From Paracoccaceae bacterium (GTDB lineage Bacteria > Pseudomonadota > Alphaproteobacteria > Rhodobacterales > Rhodobacteraceae), in the NCBI GenBank assembly GCA_020628545.1, contig JAHDEX010000018.1, forward strand, positions 1-64,000: a stretch of DNA of 64,000 nt, read 5' to 3'. Under the pieces are notes generated by a model that was not told the DNA's origin, searched no databases, and saw nothing but the letters and a program-made list of their open reading frames with translations. Positions 49,815 through 57,908 of the stretch are shown piece by piece (within the stretch, counting starts at the first letter, position 1; each line of letters opens with the position of its first letter). A program made the position numbers and the translations under genes.

Positions 49815-50794
49815 TAGTGTGCCCCCGCGCCTGCAGGCTCAATCCGGCCCGGGTCCCCGCGATAATCTGCGACCGCAGCCAACAGGTAACTGGTGAACTG
49901 GATCATCATTGAGACGGCGAAGATGCCAAGGAAGGCCGCCATCATGTATTTGAGGTACAGGCCGAAGCCTGACTGTGTGGTTTCAAAGTTCAGCACCGGG
50001 CTGACGATGACCGATGACTTTTGCGCCATGCCAAGAACAAGGATCATCCAGCACAGTGTCATGCCCAGAAGGATCGTGCCGATTGCATTGATCCGGCCTT
50101 TGGCGCGGGTGGAAAGCGAGGCGAAGATGATGTCAACGCGCACGTGGCCTTCTTCCAGCAAGGTATGGGCGGATGCGAAGAGGAAGAGCGCGCCGTACCA
50201 GAAGCGGATGAGGTCTGCCATGAAGGCCTGTTCATAGGAGAAGATGAAGCGGCAGATCACAATGAGCAGTTCTGCGACAACGATCAGCAGGGCGAGCCAG
50301 TGAAAGCCGAGGTCTTTGGTGAATAAGCCAATGATAATGCCGACGACAATCAGCGGCATATGGACATAAACGCCGCGGTACTGTGAGCGGCCAAGGTCTC
50401 CGGCCAGGTCGTCACCGACGAGACCTTCGAGCATGCCTTCGACGCGGAGGAATGAGATACCAGCGTCAACGACGCCCAAGACCACGACAGACCAGAAAGC
50501 GCAGCGGATCAGGGTCGCGTTCATGTCCGATATGCGCAGGCTGTCTTGCCTGAGCGTGCGATAGTCTGTGCGGATCACGGCCCAGATCGCGATGGCGATG
50601 AAGATGGGGTAGAGGGCTGCTTGCGCCAGACCAAGTGGGGGTCCCGTGAGTGATGCGCCGGGCAAGCCGCCGACGAAGGTCAAAAACGCGTTGGCCAGGA
50701 AGGCATACATGACGGCCAGGTTGGCCCAGCCCAGAATACGGATGAAACGGGTTCCGGACAGCGGTCCGGCAGTGCCTTGCACATCAGCGGTCAT
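49814..50794 (-). CDS. TRAP transporter small permease (DctQ family), long form
   Basis: 326 residues, longer than the usual 160-200, with six or more hydrophobic segments; the C-terminal half (HTLLEEGHVRVDIIFASLSTRAKGRINAIGTILLG) carries the DctQ signature (ARVEGHVRVD-like). The extra N-terminal membrane segments match the large small-permeases that accompany keto-acid/lactate-type TRAP systems. ATG 50794 has GGGGGGA 6 nt upstream. One nt overlap with the large permease gene and a 78-nt gap with a hairpin to the binding-protein gene. Confidence 0.88.
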   Translation of the reverse strand: MTADVQGTAGPLSGTRFIRILGWANLAVMYAFLANAFLTFVGGLPGASLTGPPLGLAQAALYPIFIAIAIWAVIRTDYRTLRQDSLRISDMNATLIRCAFWSVVVLGVVDAGISFLRVEGMLEGLVGDDLAGDLGRSQYRGVYVHMPLIVVGIIIGLFTKDLGFHWLALLIVVAELLIVICRFIFSYEQAFMADLIRFWYGALFLFASAHTLLEEGHVRVDIIFASLSTRAKGRINAIGTILLGMTLCWMILVLGMAQKSSVIVSPVLNFETTQSGFGLYLKYMMAAFLGIFAVSMMIQFTSYLLAAVADYRGDPGRIEPAGAGAH

Positions 50795-50817
50795 GTTGGT
50801 CCCCCCAAACATTCGTG

Positions 50818-50853
50818 AAACGGGCCGCAGCACTCCTCTGCCGCGGCCCGTTT
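50818..50853. terminator. Intercistronic hairpin between the TRAP binding protein and permease genes
   Basis: AAACGGGCCGC (50818-50828) and GCGGCCCGTTT (50843-50853) form an 11-bp perfect stem. It lies 19 nt after the binding-protein stop. Read on the gene strand it is followed by only three T residues, so partial termination or mRNA stabilisation is likely, giving excess binding protein over permease. Confidence 0.65.
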
Positions 50854-50872
50854 TTTATCGTATCACATCGCC

Positions 50873-51955
50873 TTAGAGGTCGAGTGCTGTGTTACGCTTG
50901 TTGACGTAAGCTGTGTCGGACAACGCGGTCCATGCGCCGATCTCGGAGCGTGCCTTGAGGTGGCTGTCGAAGATACGTGCGGCCAGATCGCTGTGCTCAC
51001 GTGCTTCTTCGATGACTTCTTGTGACGCTTCCGCGAAGGAGGCGTAGATGTCGTCGTTGAACTCACGCAGTTCCACACCGTGATCGTTGATCAGACGGTT
51101 CAGATATTCACCGTTGTTGGCGTTGGTCTCCGCCATCGTCAGTGAGTTTTCTTCGTTGGCTGCGGCTGTGATGATCGCCTTGTGCGTATCGGACAGACCG
51201 TCCCAGAACGCTTTGTTCATACCAAGCGACAACTGCGAACCAGGCTCGTGCATACCTGGGTAGTAGTAGTATTTCGCAGCTTCGTAGAACTTCATGAAGT
51301 AGTCGTTGAACGGGCCAACCCATTCTGTCGCGTCAACCGCACCGGAGACGAGGTTTTCGTAGATCTGACCGCCAGGCAGGGACACAGGAGAGCCGCCCAG
51401 TTTCGCCAGAACGTCGCCGCCCAGGCCAGGAATACGCATTTTCAGACCTTTCAGGTCGTCTGCGCTTTCGATTTCCTTGTTGAACCAGCCGCCCATCTGC
51501 ACGCCGGTGTTGCCCATGGCAAGCGCCTTGATGCCGAACTCTGCGCCCAGCTCGTCCCACAGTTCCTGACCGCCGCCGAACTTTGTCCAGGCGTCCATCT
51601 CTGTGTAGGTCAGACCGAATGGGATCGCGGTGAAAGGCGCCCAACCGGGGTGCTTACCCTTCCAGTAGTAGTCAGCGGCCATGTAGGCCTGTGCGTTGCC
51701 GGATGCGACCTCGTCAAACGAGTCAAACGCACCAACGCGTTCGCCGGCTGCGAAGTAAGACACCTGGATCTCACCATCGGTGAGTTCCTGAATGCGTGCA
51801 GCCAGACGCTGCGCAGGCAGACCCAGACCCGGGAAGTCCCGTGGCCACGTTGAGACGATCGCCATCTCGATTGTGCCTTGCGCGAGTGCAGGTGCTGCAA
51901 GCGTTGATCCGGCGCCCGCAAGTGCGGCACCGGTTAGAAATTTACGGCGTTCCAT
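50873..51955 (-). CDS. TRAP transporter substrate-binding protein (keto-acid/lactate TakP-like DctP)
   Basis: 360 residues with a Tat-type leader (MERRKFLTGAALAGAGSTLAAPALAQ). Mature part shows the DctP-type binding fold: STWPRDFPGLGLPAQRLAARIQELTDGEI, GLKMRIPGLGGDVLAKLGGSPVSLPGGQIYENLVSGAVDATEWVGPFNDYFM (substrate and metal site) and the C-terminal TAYVNKRNTALDL tail. The pattern is that of the TakP/lactate group, which binds 2-keto or 2-hydroxy acids with a cation. GGGAGG precedes the ATG. First gene of the operon with the two permeases; the true ligand is not known. Confidence 0.9.
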   Translation of the reverse strand: MERRKFLTGAALAGAGSTLAAPALAQGTIEMAIVSTWPRDFPGLGLPAQRLAARIQELTDGEIQVSYFAAGERVGAFDSFDEVASGNAQAYMAADYYWKGKHPGWAPFTAIPFGLTYTEMDAWTKFGGGQELWDELGAEFGIKALAMGNTGVQMGGWFNKEIESADDLKGLKMRIPGLGGDVLAKLGGSPVSLPGGQIYENLVSGAVDATEWVGPFNDYFMKFYEAAKYYYYPGMHEPGSQLSLGMNKAFWDGLSDTHKAIITAAANEENSLTMAETNANNGEYLNRLINDHGVELREFNDDIYASFAEASQEVIEEAREHSDLAARIFDSHLKARSEIGAWTALSDTAYVNKRNTALDL

Positions 51956-52181
51956 GAATACCTCCCTTAGAACTATGTTGGCTTGTTACCATTGAGTGAT
52001 CTGGCACTACCATTCGCAAAATCCACGATTCGAGCGCGGATTCCCACTACGTATTTACCGCAATTGTGGGTTGAGGGGGGGATTGTTGAGGGTTTTGGGG
52101 GTGTTTGGGGCGGGAAAGAGGCCGGGGGTAGGTGTGGGCGGAGCTTCTACGGGGAAGTGAATGGCCGGTTTGAGCCCATAC

Positions 52182-52514
52182 CTACGGGCATTTCGTCGGC
52201 AGATACCGATTGCGCTTTTTGTCGAGAACATCGAAACGCATCCACCGTTTCGACCAGTTGTAGATCCGCGTTTCGTCGTCAGATGGTTCAACCAGAATGG
52301 CATGATAGTCCAGTATCGTCGTGCCGGTCGGGCCTGTTCTGCTTGTCGCAACTTCAGGAAGCCGCATTTTCCAGATAGAAGTCAATTCGGTGTCGTAGCG
52401 GACGGGTTTGGGAACAAGAATACACGCCTCACTGGTTTCTCCCAAAGCTCCACGGTGAAAGTACATGCCTAGCGCCGATACCCAAGACCAACTTGCCAAA
52501 ATAAGTAGAACCAA
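52182..52514 (-). CDS. Hypothetical protein with N-terminal hydrophobic segment
   Basis: 110 residues, MVLLILASWSWVSALGMYFHRG forming a signal or anchor, then an acidic and Trp-rich domain (IWKMRLPEVA, YNWSKRWMRFDVLDKK). No family recognised. Lower GC and opposite base skew to the surrounding genes suggest recent insertion. It overlaps the next minus-strand gene by 46 nt, which is unusual and leaves the start uncertain. Confidence 0.5.
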   Translation of the reverse strand: MVLLILASWSWVSALGMYFHRGALGETSEACILVPKPVRYDTELTSIWKMRLPEVATSRTGPTGTTILDYHAILVEPSDDETRIYNWSKRWMRFDVLDKKRNRYLPTKCP

Positions 52515-52870
52515 GGGTCCGATATCAAGAACCTCTTCGAAGTTGGGTTGGGCGCTAAAATGCCAGCAATCGTATATAGATAGCCAGCAAGCCCCAGGAC
52601 GAAGAAAAAGGTGATTGCCCCGTCAACCGGCGTTCCCAAGGCTGATGCTGCAAATGCAAGCAAGGCCCCGACAATCACAACCAGGACTGACAGTGCCGAC
52701 AACACTTTTGCAATCCAACTGTGTTCTATCCATCGTTTTTGGCCAAGAAGTACCAAGGGAAGTCCAAGGAAACAGACTGCGGCAGCGAAAACAGCCCAAT
52801 TGTTCAACGAGGCTGGAAGCCAGCTACTAATCCAAAAAACAAGAACAAGAAACAAGGATGCGGCTTTCAA
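52469..52870 (-). CDS. Hypothetical small membrane protein
   Basis: 133 residues with four hydrophobic segments (LFLVLVFWISSWLP, WAVFAAAVCFLGLPLVLL, VLSALSVLVVIVGALLAF, AITFFFVLGLAGYLYTIAGIL). The start codon would be TTG at 52870 (GGAG 10 nt upstream); there is no in-frame ATG or GTG. No family recognised. GC content is lower than the surroundings and it is next to the 246-bp repeat, consistent with an inserted island. Confidence 0.5.
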   Translation of the reverse strand: MKAASLFLVLVFWISSWLPASLNNWAVFAAAVCFLGLPLVLLGQKRWIEHSWIAKVLSALSVLVVIVGALLAFAASALGTPVDGAITFFFVLGLAGYLYTIAGILAPNPTSKRFLISDPWFYLFWQVGLGYRR

Positions 52871-52966
52871 TCGAATTAATGCTCCGCCTTTTTCTGTGTA
52901 AATACTTGGTTATGCTCATAGCTTTTATATTCTATCTGAGCACGCAGACCAAGGTCGGCTTCGTCT
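52871..52966. other. Low-GC intergenic stretch
   Basis: AT-richer spacer between the hypothetical membrane protein gene and repeat copy B. No gene is seen. Confidence 0.4.
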
Positions 52967-53212
52967 GCAAAGCTGCCCTCGCCAAACATCATCGAAGACG
53001 GCGGATCCTGCCACAAGGGCCAAAGGCGGACCGTGGGCTGACGAGGGCAACCCTTCAGCGTGGCACTTTATCCATCCACACATACGGACAACTCACAAGC
53101 CTGCGCGCGGGTGGCGTCATCGTCGGCCCGACGGGGCGGTCCGCCGATGGCCCGGCGCCTCCGGCTTGTCCCGGGCCTTTCAGTGGATCAAATGAATGGC
53201 AGCAATGTCCGC
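52967..53212 (-). repeat. 246-bp dispersed repeat, copy B (inverted relative to copy A)
   Basis: Reverse complement of copy A at 30150-30396 with about 90% or more identity, one net base shorter. Conserved blocks include the start GCAAAGCTGCCCTCGCC and the end TGAATGGCAGCAATGTCCGC on the + strand. The copy sits 386 bp wide between the membrane-protein gene and the NarL-type regulator. Confidence 0.85.
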
Positions 53213-53256
53213 AGAGCTGACTCTGCAGGCTAATAGCTTGCCTCAACTTCCCACAC

Positions 53257-53910
53257 CTAAGGCCGGTCCTGCTGGATCAGACCCGCACCAATCGCGATCG
53301 ACACACATTCGCTCGCGGACTTTGCACCCAACTTCTGCTTGATGTTGCGCCTGTGGGTTTCGACCGTGCGGACAGAGAGGCTCAGGGTCCAGGCGATCCC
53401 CTTGCTCGAATGGCCGTCGGCGACCTGGCGGAGAATCTCCAATTCGCGGTCGGTGAGGTTGATCGCGCTCGCGTCCGGCGTCACTTCGGCAGGGGCGGCG
53501 GCGAGGCCGGCTGCGATTTCGGGTGGCAGATAGGTGCCGCCGCGGTGGACGGTCTGGATCGCAAAAATCAACTCGTCGGGGAGCGCGTCTTTGAAGACAT
53601 ACCCCGCAGCCCCGGCGGCGAGCGCTTTGCGCGCGTATTCCACACCGCGGTGCATTGAGAAAACCAGCACGCGCATGTCGGGGTTCTTCTGGGCGGCGAG
53701 GGGCAGCGCGTTGATGCCGTTCATGCCGGGCAGGTTGATGTCGAGGACGAGGACGTCGCAATTCATCACATCCGGAAGGGCCAGCAGGCTTTCGGCGTCT
53801 ACCGCCTGCGCGATCAGGTCGATGTCTTCGGCGTCGTCAATGCAGGCGGCAATGCCCTGCAGCACCATCGGGTGGTCATCAACGAGGATCACGCGGATAG
53901 GGTTTGTCAT
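53257..53910 (-). CDS. NarL/FixJ-family response regulator
   Basis: 217 residues. Receiver domain with DDHP (11-14), phospho-acceptor Asp57 (LVLDINLPGMNG) and Lys in FKD; LuxR-type helix-turn-helix at the C-terminus (LTDRELEILRQVADGHSSKGIAWTLSLSVRTVETHRRNIKQKLG). It overlaps the kinase gene by 4 nt. As the pair lies just beyond the TRAP operon and the kinase has a Cache sensor, control of carboxylate uptake is plausible but unproven. Confidence 0.93.
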   Translation of the reverse strand: MTNPIRVILVDDHPMVLQGIAACIDDAEDIDLIAQAVDAESLLALPDVMNCDVLVLDINLPGMNGINALPLAAQKNPDMRVLVFSMHRGVEYARKALAAGAAGYVFKDALPDELIFAIQTVHRGGTYLPPEIAAGLAAAPAEVTPDASAINLTDRELEILRQVADGHSSKGIAWTLSLSVRTVETHRRNIKQKLGAKSASECVSIAIGAGLIQQDRP

Positions 53911-55328
53911 GGCACCGGTGTGCTTGGGGTAAAGATGCCGGTGGGCGTTCTGCGGCGGGGTGCAGCCGGCATTTCGACACGCAGGATTGTGCCACGTTCC
54001 CCGTCGCTGCGGCGTTCGATGATCAGCTTGCCGTTAAAGGCCGCAAGCCGTTCTTCCATGTTGCGCAGCCCCATGCCGCGCAGGTCGTCGTGGGAGGAAG
54101 GCGTGCCCCGTTTGATACCCTGACCATCGTCATAGATTTGAAGCGTCACGCCATCATCATCGCGGTCCAGATGGACCTCCACGTTTTCGGCGGCGGCATG
54201 GCGGCGGATGTTCGTCAGTGCCTCCTGCGCGATGCGGTAGAGCGCGGATTTCTGGTCCTGCGAGATCAGGTCGTTGACCGGAAGGGTCGAGACGCGTGTT
54301 GTGAGACCGGTTGAGGCCTCAAACCGTTGGCCCAGCGAACGGAGTGCTGCGGCAAGACCGAGGTCATCGAGGTCCTTGGGGCGCAGGTCCGCGGAGATGC
54401 GGCGGACCTCATGGATCGCCTCGTCAATGCGATTGAACCCGCCTTCAAGGGTTTCGAGCCCTTCTTCGGGGGACTTTTTCAGCCGGGATTTGGCCAGCGC
54501 CAGTTCGTATTTTGCGGAGACGAGGATTTGGCTGATCCCATCGTGCAGGTCGCGGGAGACGCGGGAGCGTTCTTCCTCCTGCACATCGACGAGTTTGTTG
54601 TAGAGCTTGCGCAGGGCGGTGTTGGCAAAGCTTGTCTCGCGGTAGGCGAGGAGCGAGATGAAGGCGGCGATCCCGACCACGCAGGTTGCGAAGATCAGCC
54701 AGATCACGACAAAGATGCTCGACACCCGCTCTTCCACGTCAGCGCGGAGGGCGGCGACCAGACCATCGATTTCGTCCAAATAGACGCCTGTGCCGATCAT
54801 CCAGTCGAACCGGTCTACGCGAACGGCATAGCTGATCTTCTGGCTGACTTCGCCTGTGGTCGGCTGTTCCCATTGGTACGATACAAACCCACCGCCGTTT
54901 TCGGCCGCCGCAACGAGTTCCTGAATCAAATACACGCCGTCGGCGTCTTGCACGTCCCACCAGTTCTCACCCACACGCCAGGGCTGTTTGGGGTGCATGA
55001 TGCTTGTGCCTTCCATGTCGTAGACAAAGAAATAGCCGTCGTCGGAGAAGGTGAGATTGCTGAGGATGCGCTTGATGCGTTCGGCTGATTGCGCCTCAAG
55101 CCCCGGTACATCAGTGATCTCGCTGACCAGTGGCTCAATCGAACTGAGCGCGAGTTCGATGTAATTCTCAAGCTCTTGCTGCTTTTCCGAGACCACCCGT
55201 GCTTCGAGCGCTGCGACCTGACGTTCCACCAACAAGTCGGCCTGACGCTGTACGAAGATCGTCACCAGAGCCAAAGCAAGCGCCACCGGCACAATGCTGA
55301 GCAGCAGGATTTTGAACTTCAAATACAC
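53907..55328 (-). CDS. Cache-domain sensor histidine kinase (HisKA_3, NarX/DegS type)
   Basis: 473 residues. Membrane segment 5-25, a periplasmic single-Cache-type domain (about 45-200, DGYFFVYDMEGTSIMHPKQPWRVGENWWDVQDADG...WMIGTGVYLDEID), second membrane segment near 205-235, then a HisKA_3 helix with the His in RVSRDLHDGISQILVSAKYELAL, and a HATPase_c (DDGQGI, GMGLRNMEERLAAF). The Cache module is of the type that binds small organic acids. Partner of the NarL regulator downstream (4-nt overlap). Confidence 0.92.
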   Translation of the reverse strand: MYLKFKILLLSIVPVALALALVTIFVQRQADLLVERQVAALEARVVSEKQQELENYIELALSSIEPLVSEITDVPGLEAQSAERIKRILSNLTFSDDGYFFVYDMEGTSIMHPKQPWRVGENWWDVQDADGVYLIQELVAAAENGGGFVSYQWEQPTTGEVSQKISYAVRVDRFDWMIGTGVYLDEIDGLVAALRADVEERVSSIFVVIWLIFATCVVGIAAFISLLAYRETSFANTALRKLYNKLVDVQEEERSRVSRDLHDGISQILVSAKYELALAKSRLKKSPEEGLETLEGGFNRIDEAIHEVRRISADLRPKDLDDLGLAAALRSLGQRFEASTGLTTRVSTLPVNDLISQDQKSALYRIAQEALTNIRRHAAAENVEVHLDRDDDGVTLQIYDDGQGIKRGTPSSHDDLRGMGLRNMEERLAAFNGKLIIERRSDGERGTILRVEMPAAPRRRTPTGIFTPSTPVP

Positions 55329-55531
55329 GTTGGCGTGGTCCTTCGGCGCACAGTGGATCGCAGATTAGACCGAAAAACACGGTTTGTCGGAAAAATCTAC
55401 AGGTTTGCGCTAACGCGGGGTGTTGGGAGGCAAAGTGTGAAGGGCGCGGCGGGATTTATCTGTTCGAAAGGTTTTCGTGATTAACCAATGGGGCGTTTGT
55501 TTTGGGGCGTCACTGGAAATGGGGTAATGCG

Positions 55532-56131
55532 ATGGAAACTGCAAGCGTTCAACAGTCGGGTCCGGCGGTTCATGCGATGCTGGATGCCCATGGTGTCAAT
55601 CCGCTTTTTGCTTTGGCGCGGGCGGATCAGGCGGCGCAGTCGAGTGACGCTGCAGACGAGACGGTGATCCGGGCGCTGCAAAGGCTGACCGTCGCAATCA
55701 CCCGACACTGCAACAACCAGACGCGGGCAACGGATCGGTTGGCGGCGGCGATTGAAAAACGGGTGGCCTCATCCACGGAATTGATGGCGGTGCAATGTGC
55801 TGTGCAGGGGATTGAGGCGGAACTGGCGCAGATGCGACGGCGCATGCACCGTGTTGACGCGGCACGCCGGGAAGAGGCCGATGATCTTCGCGGGATGCTT
55901 CAGGCGCTCCAAGACGCGCTTTCGCGGATTGATGATATGGCTGCGGTGAATGACGGCGCAGAAGCCGAAAGTAACGGTGGGGACGTTCTGGATTTTGACC
56001 TTGCGCGCGCAGATACGTTTGTGTTGCGGTCCGGTGCGGTTGAGCGGGCGGCTTTGCCGGAAGCGGAGGTGCAAGACGATGCGCCGATCATTTTTCCGGC
56101 TTATGCGCGGCGGTGGCGTCAGGCCGGGTGA
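55532..56131 (+). CDS. Coiled-coil protein of unknown function
   Basis: 199 residues starting METASVQQSGPAVHAM. Residues about 50-140 are heptad-rich and basic/acidic (IRALQRLTVAITRHCNNQTRATDRLAAAIEKRV... ELAQMRRRMHRVDAARREEADDLRGMLQALQDAL), so it probably forms a coiled-coil oligomer. The C-terminal 50 residues are acidic. No family. A GGGG ribosome-like site precedes the ATG by about 9 nt. It faces the Cache kinase gene divergently (203 nt). A minus-strand frame of 178 residues across the same DNA is a shadow. Confidence 0.55.
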   Translation: METASVQQSGPAVHAMLDAHGVNPLFALARADQAAQSSDAADETVIRALQRLTVAITRHCNNQTRATDRLAAAIEKRVASSTELMAVQCAVQGIEAELAQMRRRMHRVDAARREEADDLRGMLQALQDALSRIDDMAAVNDGAEAESNGGDVLDFDLARADTFVLRSGAVERAALPEAEVQDDAPIIFPAYARRWRQAG

Positions 56132-56294
56132 CGCAAACGACTTGTCCTTTTGATGAACGCATGGTGCGATCGATCTTGGTGGCACCGGAGGTTTGTGGCG
56201 GCTGATACTGCACCATTGATCGCCTGCCGGAGAAGTTGAAAGTGCTTGCTCTCTTTCAAAACCTGCTTCGTTATGACGTGGGGGAGGGGCGGTG

Positions 56295-56888
56295 ATGTCG
56301 AACAAGAACTTCGAAGCGATGTTAGCGGGGGAGGTCCATGACGCGAGGGACCCCTATCTCTTCGAGTTGAAGATGCAGACCGCTGCTGCGAAGGCCGCGT
56401 TCGACGCTGTGCCGAACGACGACGTTCCAAACCGGATCGCGGCAGGCGAGGCGTTCTTCGGAGAGGGCAGCGGGCCATGTCTGGTGTTGGCGCCTTTCAA
56501 CATCCAGTACGGCCATGTGACCATTGGGAAAAGGTCGTTCGTCAATTACGGCGCGACCTTTCTGGACTCGAACTGGATCACCTTGGGCGATTTCGTTGCG
56601 GTCGGTCCGCATGTGCAATTCATCACCGATACACATCCGGTCAAACCGGAAGAGCGTTTCGGCCAATCCGACGAGAATGACCCAATGTCGTTCCGCGTTA
56701 ACAACATGGCCTTGCCGATCACAGTGCAAAGTTACGCCTGGATCGGCGCGGGGGCCATCATTCTGCCCGGGGTCACGATTGGAGAGGGTGCGGTCGTTGC
56801 GGCGGGCGCCGTCGTGACGCGCGATGTCGCAGCCCGGACCATCGTCGCGGGCAACCCCGCGCGTTTTCTGCGCAGCGTCGACGACTAG
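56295..56888 (+). CDS. Maltose-O-acetyltransferase-like (left-handed beta-helix) acetyltransferase
   Basis: 197 residues. N-terminal Mac-type helical segment (MLAGEVHDARDPYLFELKMQTAAAKAAFDAV), then hexapeptide repeats of the left-handed beta helix (ITLGDFVAVGPHVQFITDTHPV with the catalytic His, AWIGAGAIILPGVTIGEGAVVAAGAVVTRDV). It transfers acetyl from acetyl-CoA to a sugar or similar acceptor. The family member is shorter at its N-terminus than NodL-type but otherwise complete. GGGGAGGGGC just before the start. It ends 12 nt before the convergent SBP gene. Confidence 0.87.
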   Translation: MSNKNFEAMLAGEVHDARDPYLFELKMQTAAAKAAFDAVPNDDVPNRIAAGEAFFGEGSGPCLVLAPFNIQYGHVTIGKRSFVNYGATFLDSNWITLGDFVAVGPHVQFITDTHPVKPEERFGQSDENDPMSFRVNNMALPITVQSYAWIGAGAIILPGVTIGEGAVVAAGAVVTRDVAARTIVAGNPARFLRSVDD

Positions 56889-56900
56889 CGCACGACCCCG

Positions 56901-57908
56901 TCAGTTCTGGATCATCGTATCTTCCCAGGCGGCGAGGAAGCGGCGGCGCTTCAGAGCGTCCAGGAACGTCATCAGCGCAGGTTCCAGCGGGATCGTCGCA
57001 CGATCTTCGGCCGCGTCTTCGGACGTCAGTGGGGGCAAAAGCAGGTTCTCACCCTGGCCGAATGCCTGCGTGGCCAGCAGATGGGCGATGAAGCTTTCGG
57101 CGGCCGACGCTTCGGCTGTTGCGGCTGTCACAAACGCCGTGCGCATCATCGTGATGGGAAAATCGGACGGCAGGATAACTGCGAGACTGTCGTTCACCTC
57201 AGGCCGGGCGGCGGCGTAGCTGCCAAGGACGTTGTAGGCGACGGCGATTTTGCCGGTTGTCAGATCGTCGATCATGTCACCCGAACAGCAATAGAGCCGC
57301 ACGCCGAGCCGTCCCATCACCTCCATTAGGCGCCAATAGGTGTCTGAGGCGCGCGAATCCTGTGTCGCAAACAGATAACCCAACCCGGATTGGCGCACAT
57401 CATAGGTGCCGACCTTGTCGCGGAAGGCTGTGGGGCGGTCGCGCAAGGCCTCGATCAGTTCCTGTCGGGTCGCAGGTATCGGAGCGCCCGCGAAGGCCGC
57501 GCGATTGATTACGATGGCCGCAGGTTCAGCGGTGAAGGCAAATAGGCTTTGTCGCCACGTGGCCCAATCAGGGTGCTCAATACCCGGCAGCTGCCGCGCG
57601 AAACCGTCATTCACCAGTTTTAATTGCAAGTCCATCGCGCTTGAGACAACGATGTCAAAGGCGTCAGGCGTGTCGCGCAAGCGGCGGTCAACGTCTGCTG
57701 TACTGGTCACAAAATAGGCAACCCGGGTGTTCGGGTTTTCGTCGACAAAAGAGGTAATCAGTGGCGCAAACAGTGCCGTGTCGGTGCTGGAAATGATCCG
57801 CAAAAACGGGCCGGTGGCGGCATCGTTAAAGACTTGTGTGTCCTCCCACTCTTGCGCGGTCGCGCAGGCCGACCAGAGGATCAGGACGAGAGTTGTAAGG
57901 ATACGCAT
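56901..57908 (-). CDS. Periplasmic solute-binding protein linked to the TctDE two-component system
   Basis: 335 residues with a signal peptide (cleavage about residue 19, ATAQ). It resembles iron-type (Fe3+) or thiamine-like ABC binding proteins (RIISSTDTALFAPLITSFVDENPNTRVAYFVTSTADV, KVGTYDVRQSGLGYLFATQDSRAS) but no ABC transporter genes are near. It overlaps the sensor kinase by 28 nt and is the third gene of the tctD-tctE operon. In such clusters an extra binding protein can serve as a ligand presenter for the kinase; this is inference. Confidence 0.85.
   Translation of the reverse strand: MRILTTLVLILWSACATAQEWEDTQVFNDAATGPFLRIISSTDTALFAPLITSFVDENPNTRVAYFVTSTADVDRRLRDTPDAFDIVVSSAMDLQLKLVNDGFARQLPGIEHPDWATWRQSLFAFTAEPAAIVINRAAFAGAPIPATRQELIEALRDRPTAFRDKVGTYDVRQSGLGYLFATQDSRASDTYWRLMEVMGRLGVRLYCCSGDMIDDLTTGKIAVAYNVLGSYAAARPEVNDSLAVILPSDFPITMMRTAFVTAATAEASAAESFIAHLLATQAFGQGENLLLPPLTSEDAAEDRATIPLEPALMTFLDALKRRRFLAAWEDTMIQN

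Noticed and set aside
55769-56305. 178-codon minus-strand frame over the coiled-coil gene and acetyltransferase start
   Set aside because: The product has no recognisable domain, and the + strand genes have ribosome sites and family features.
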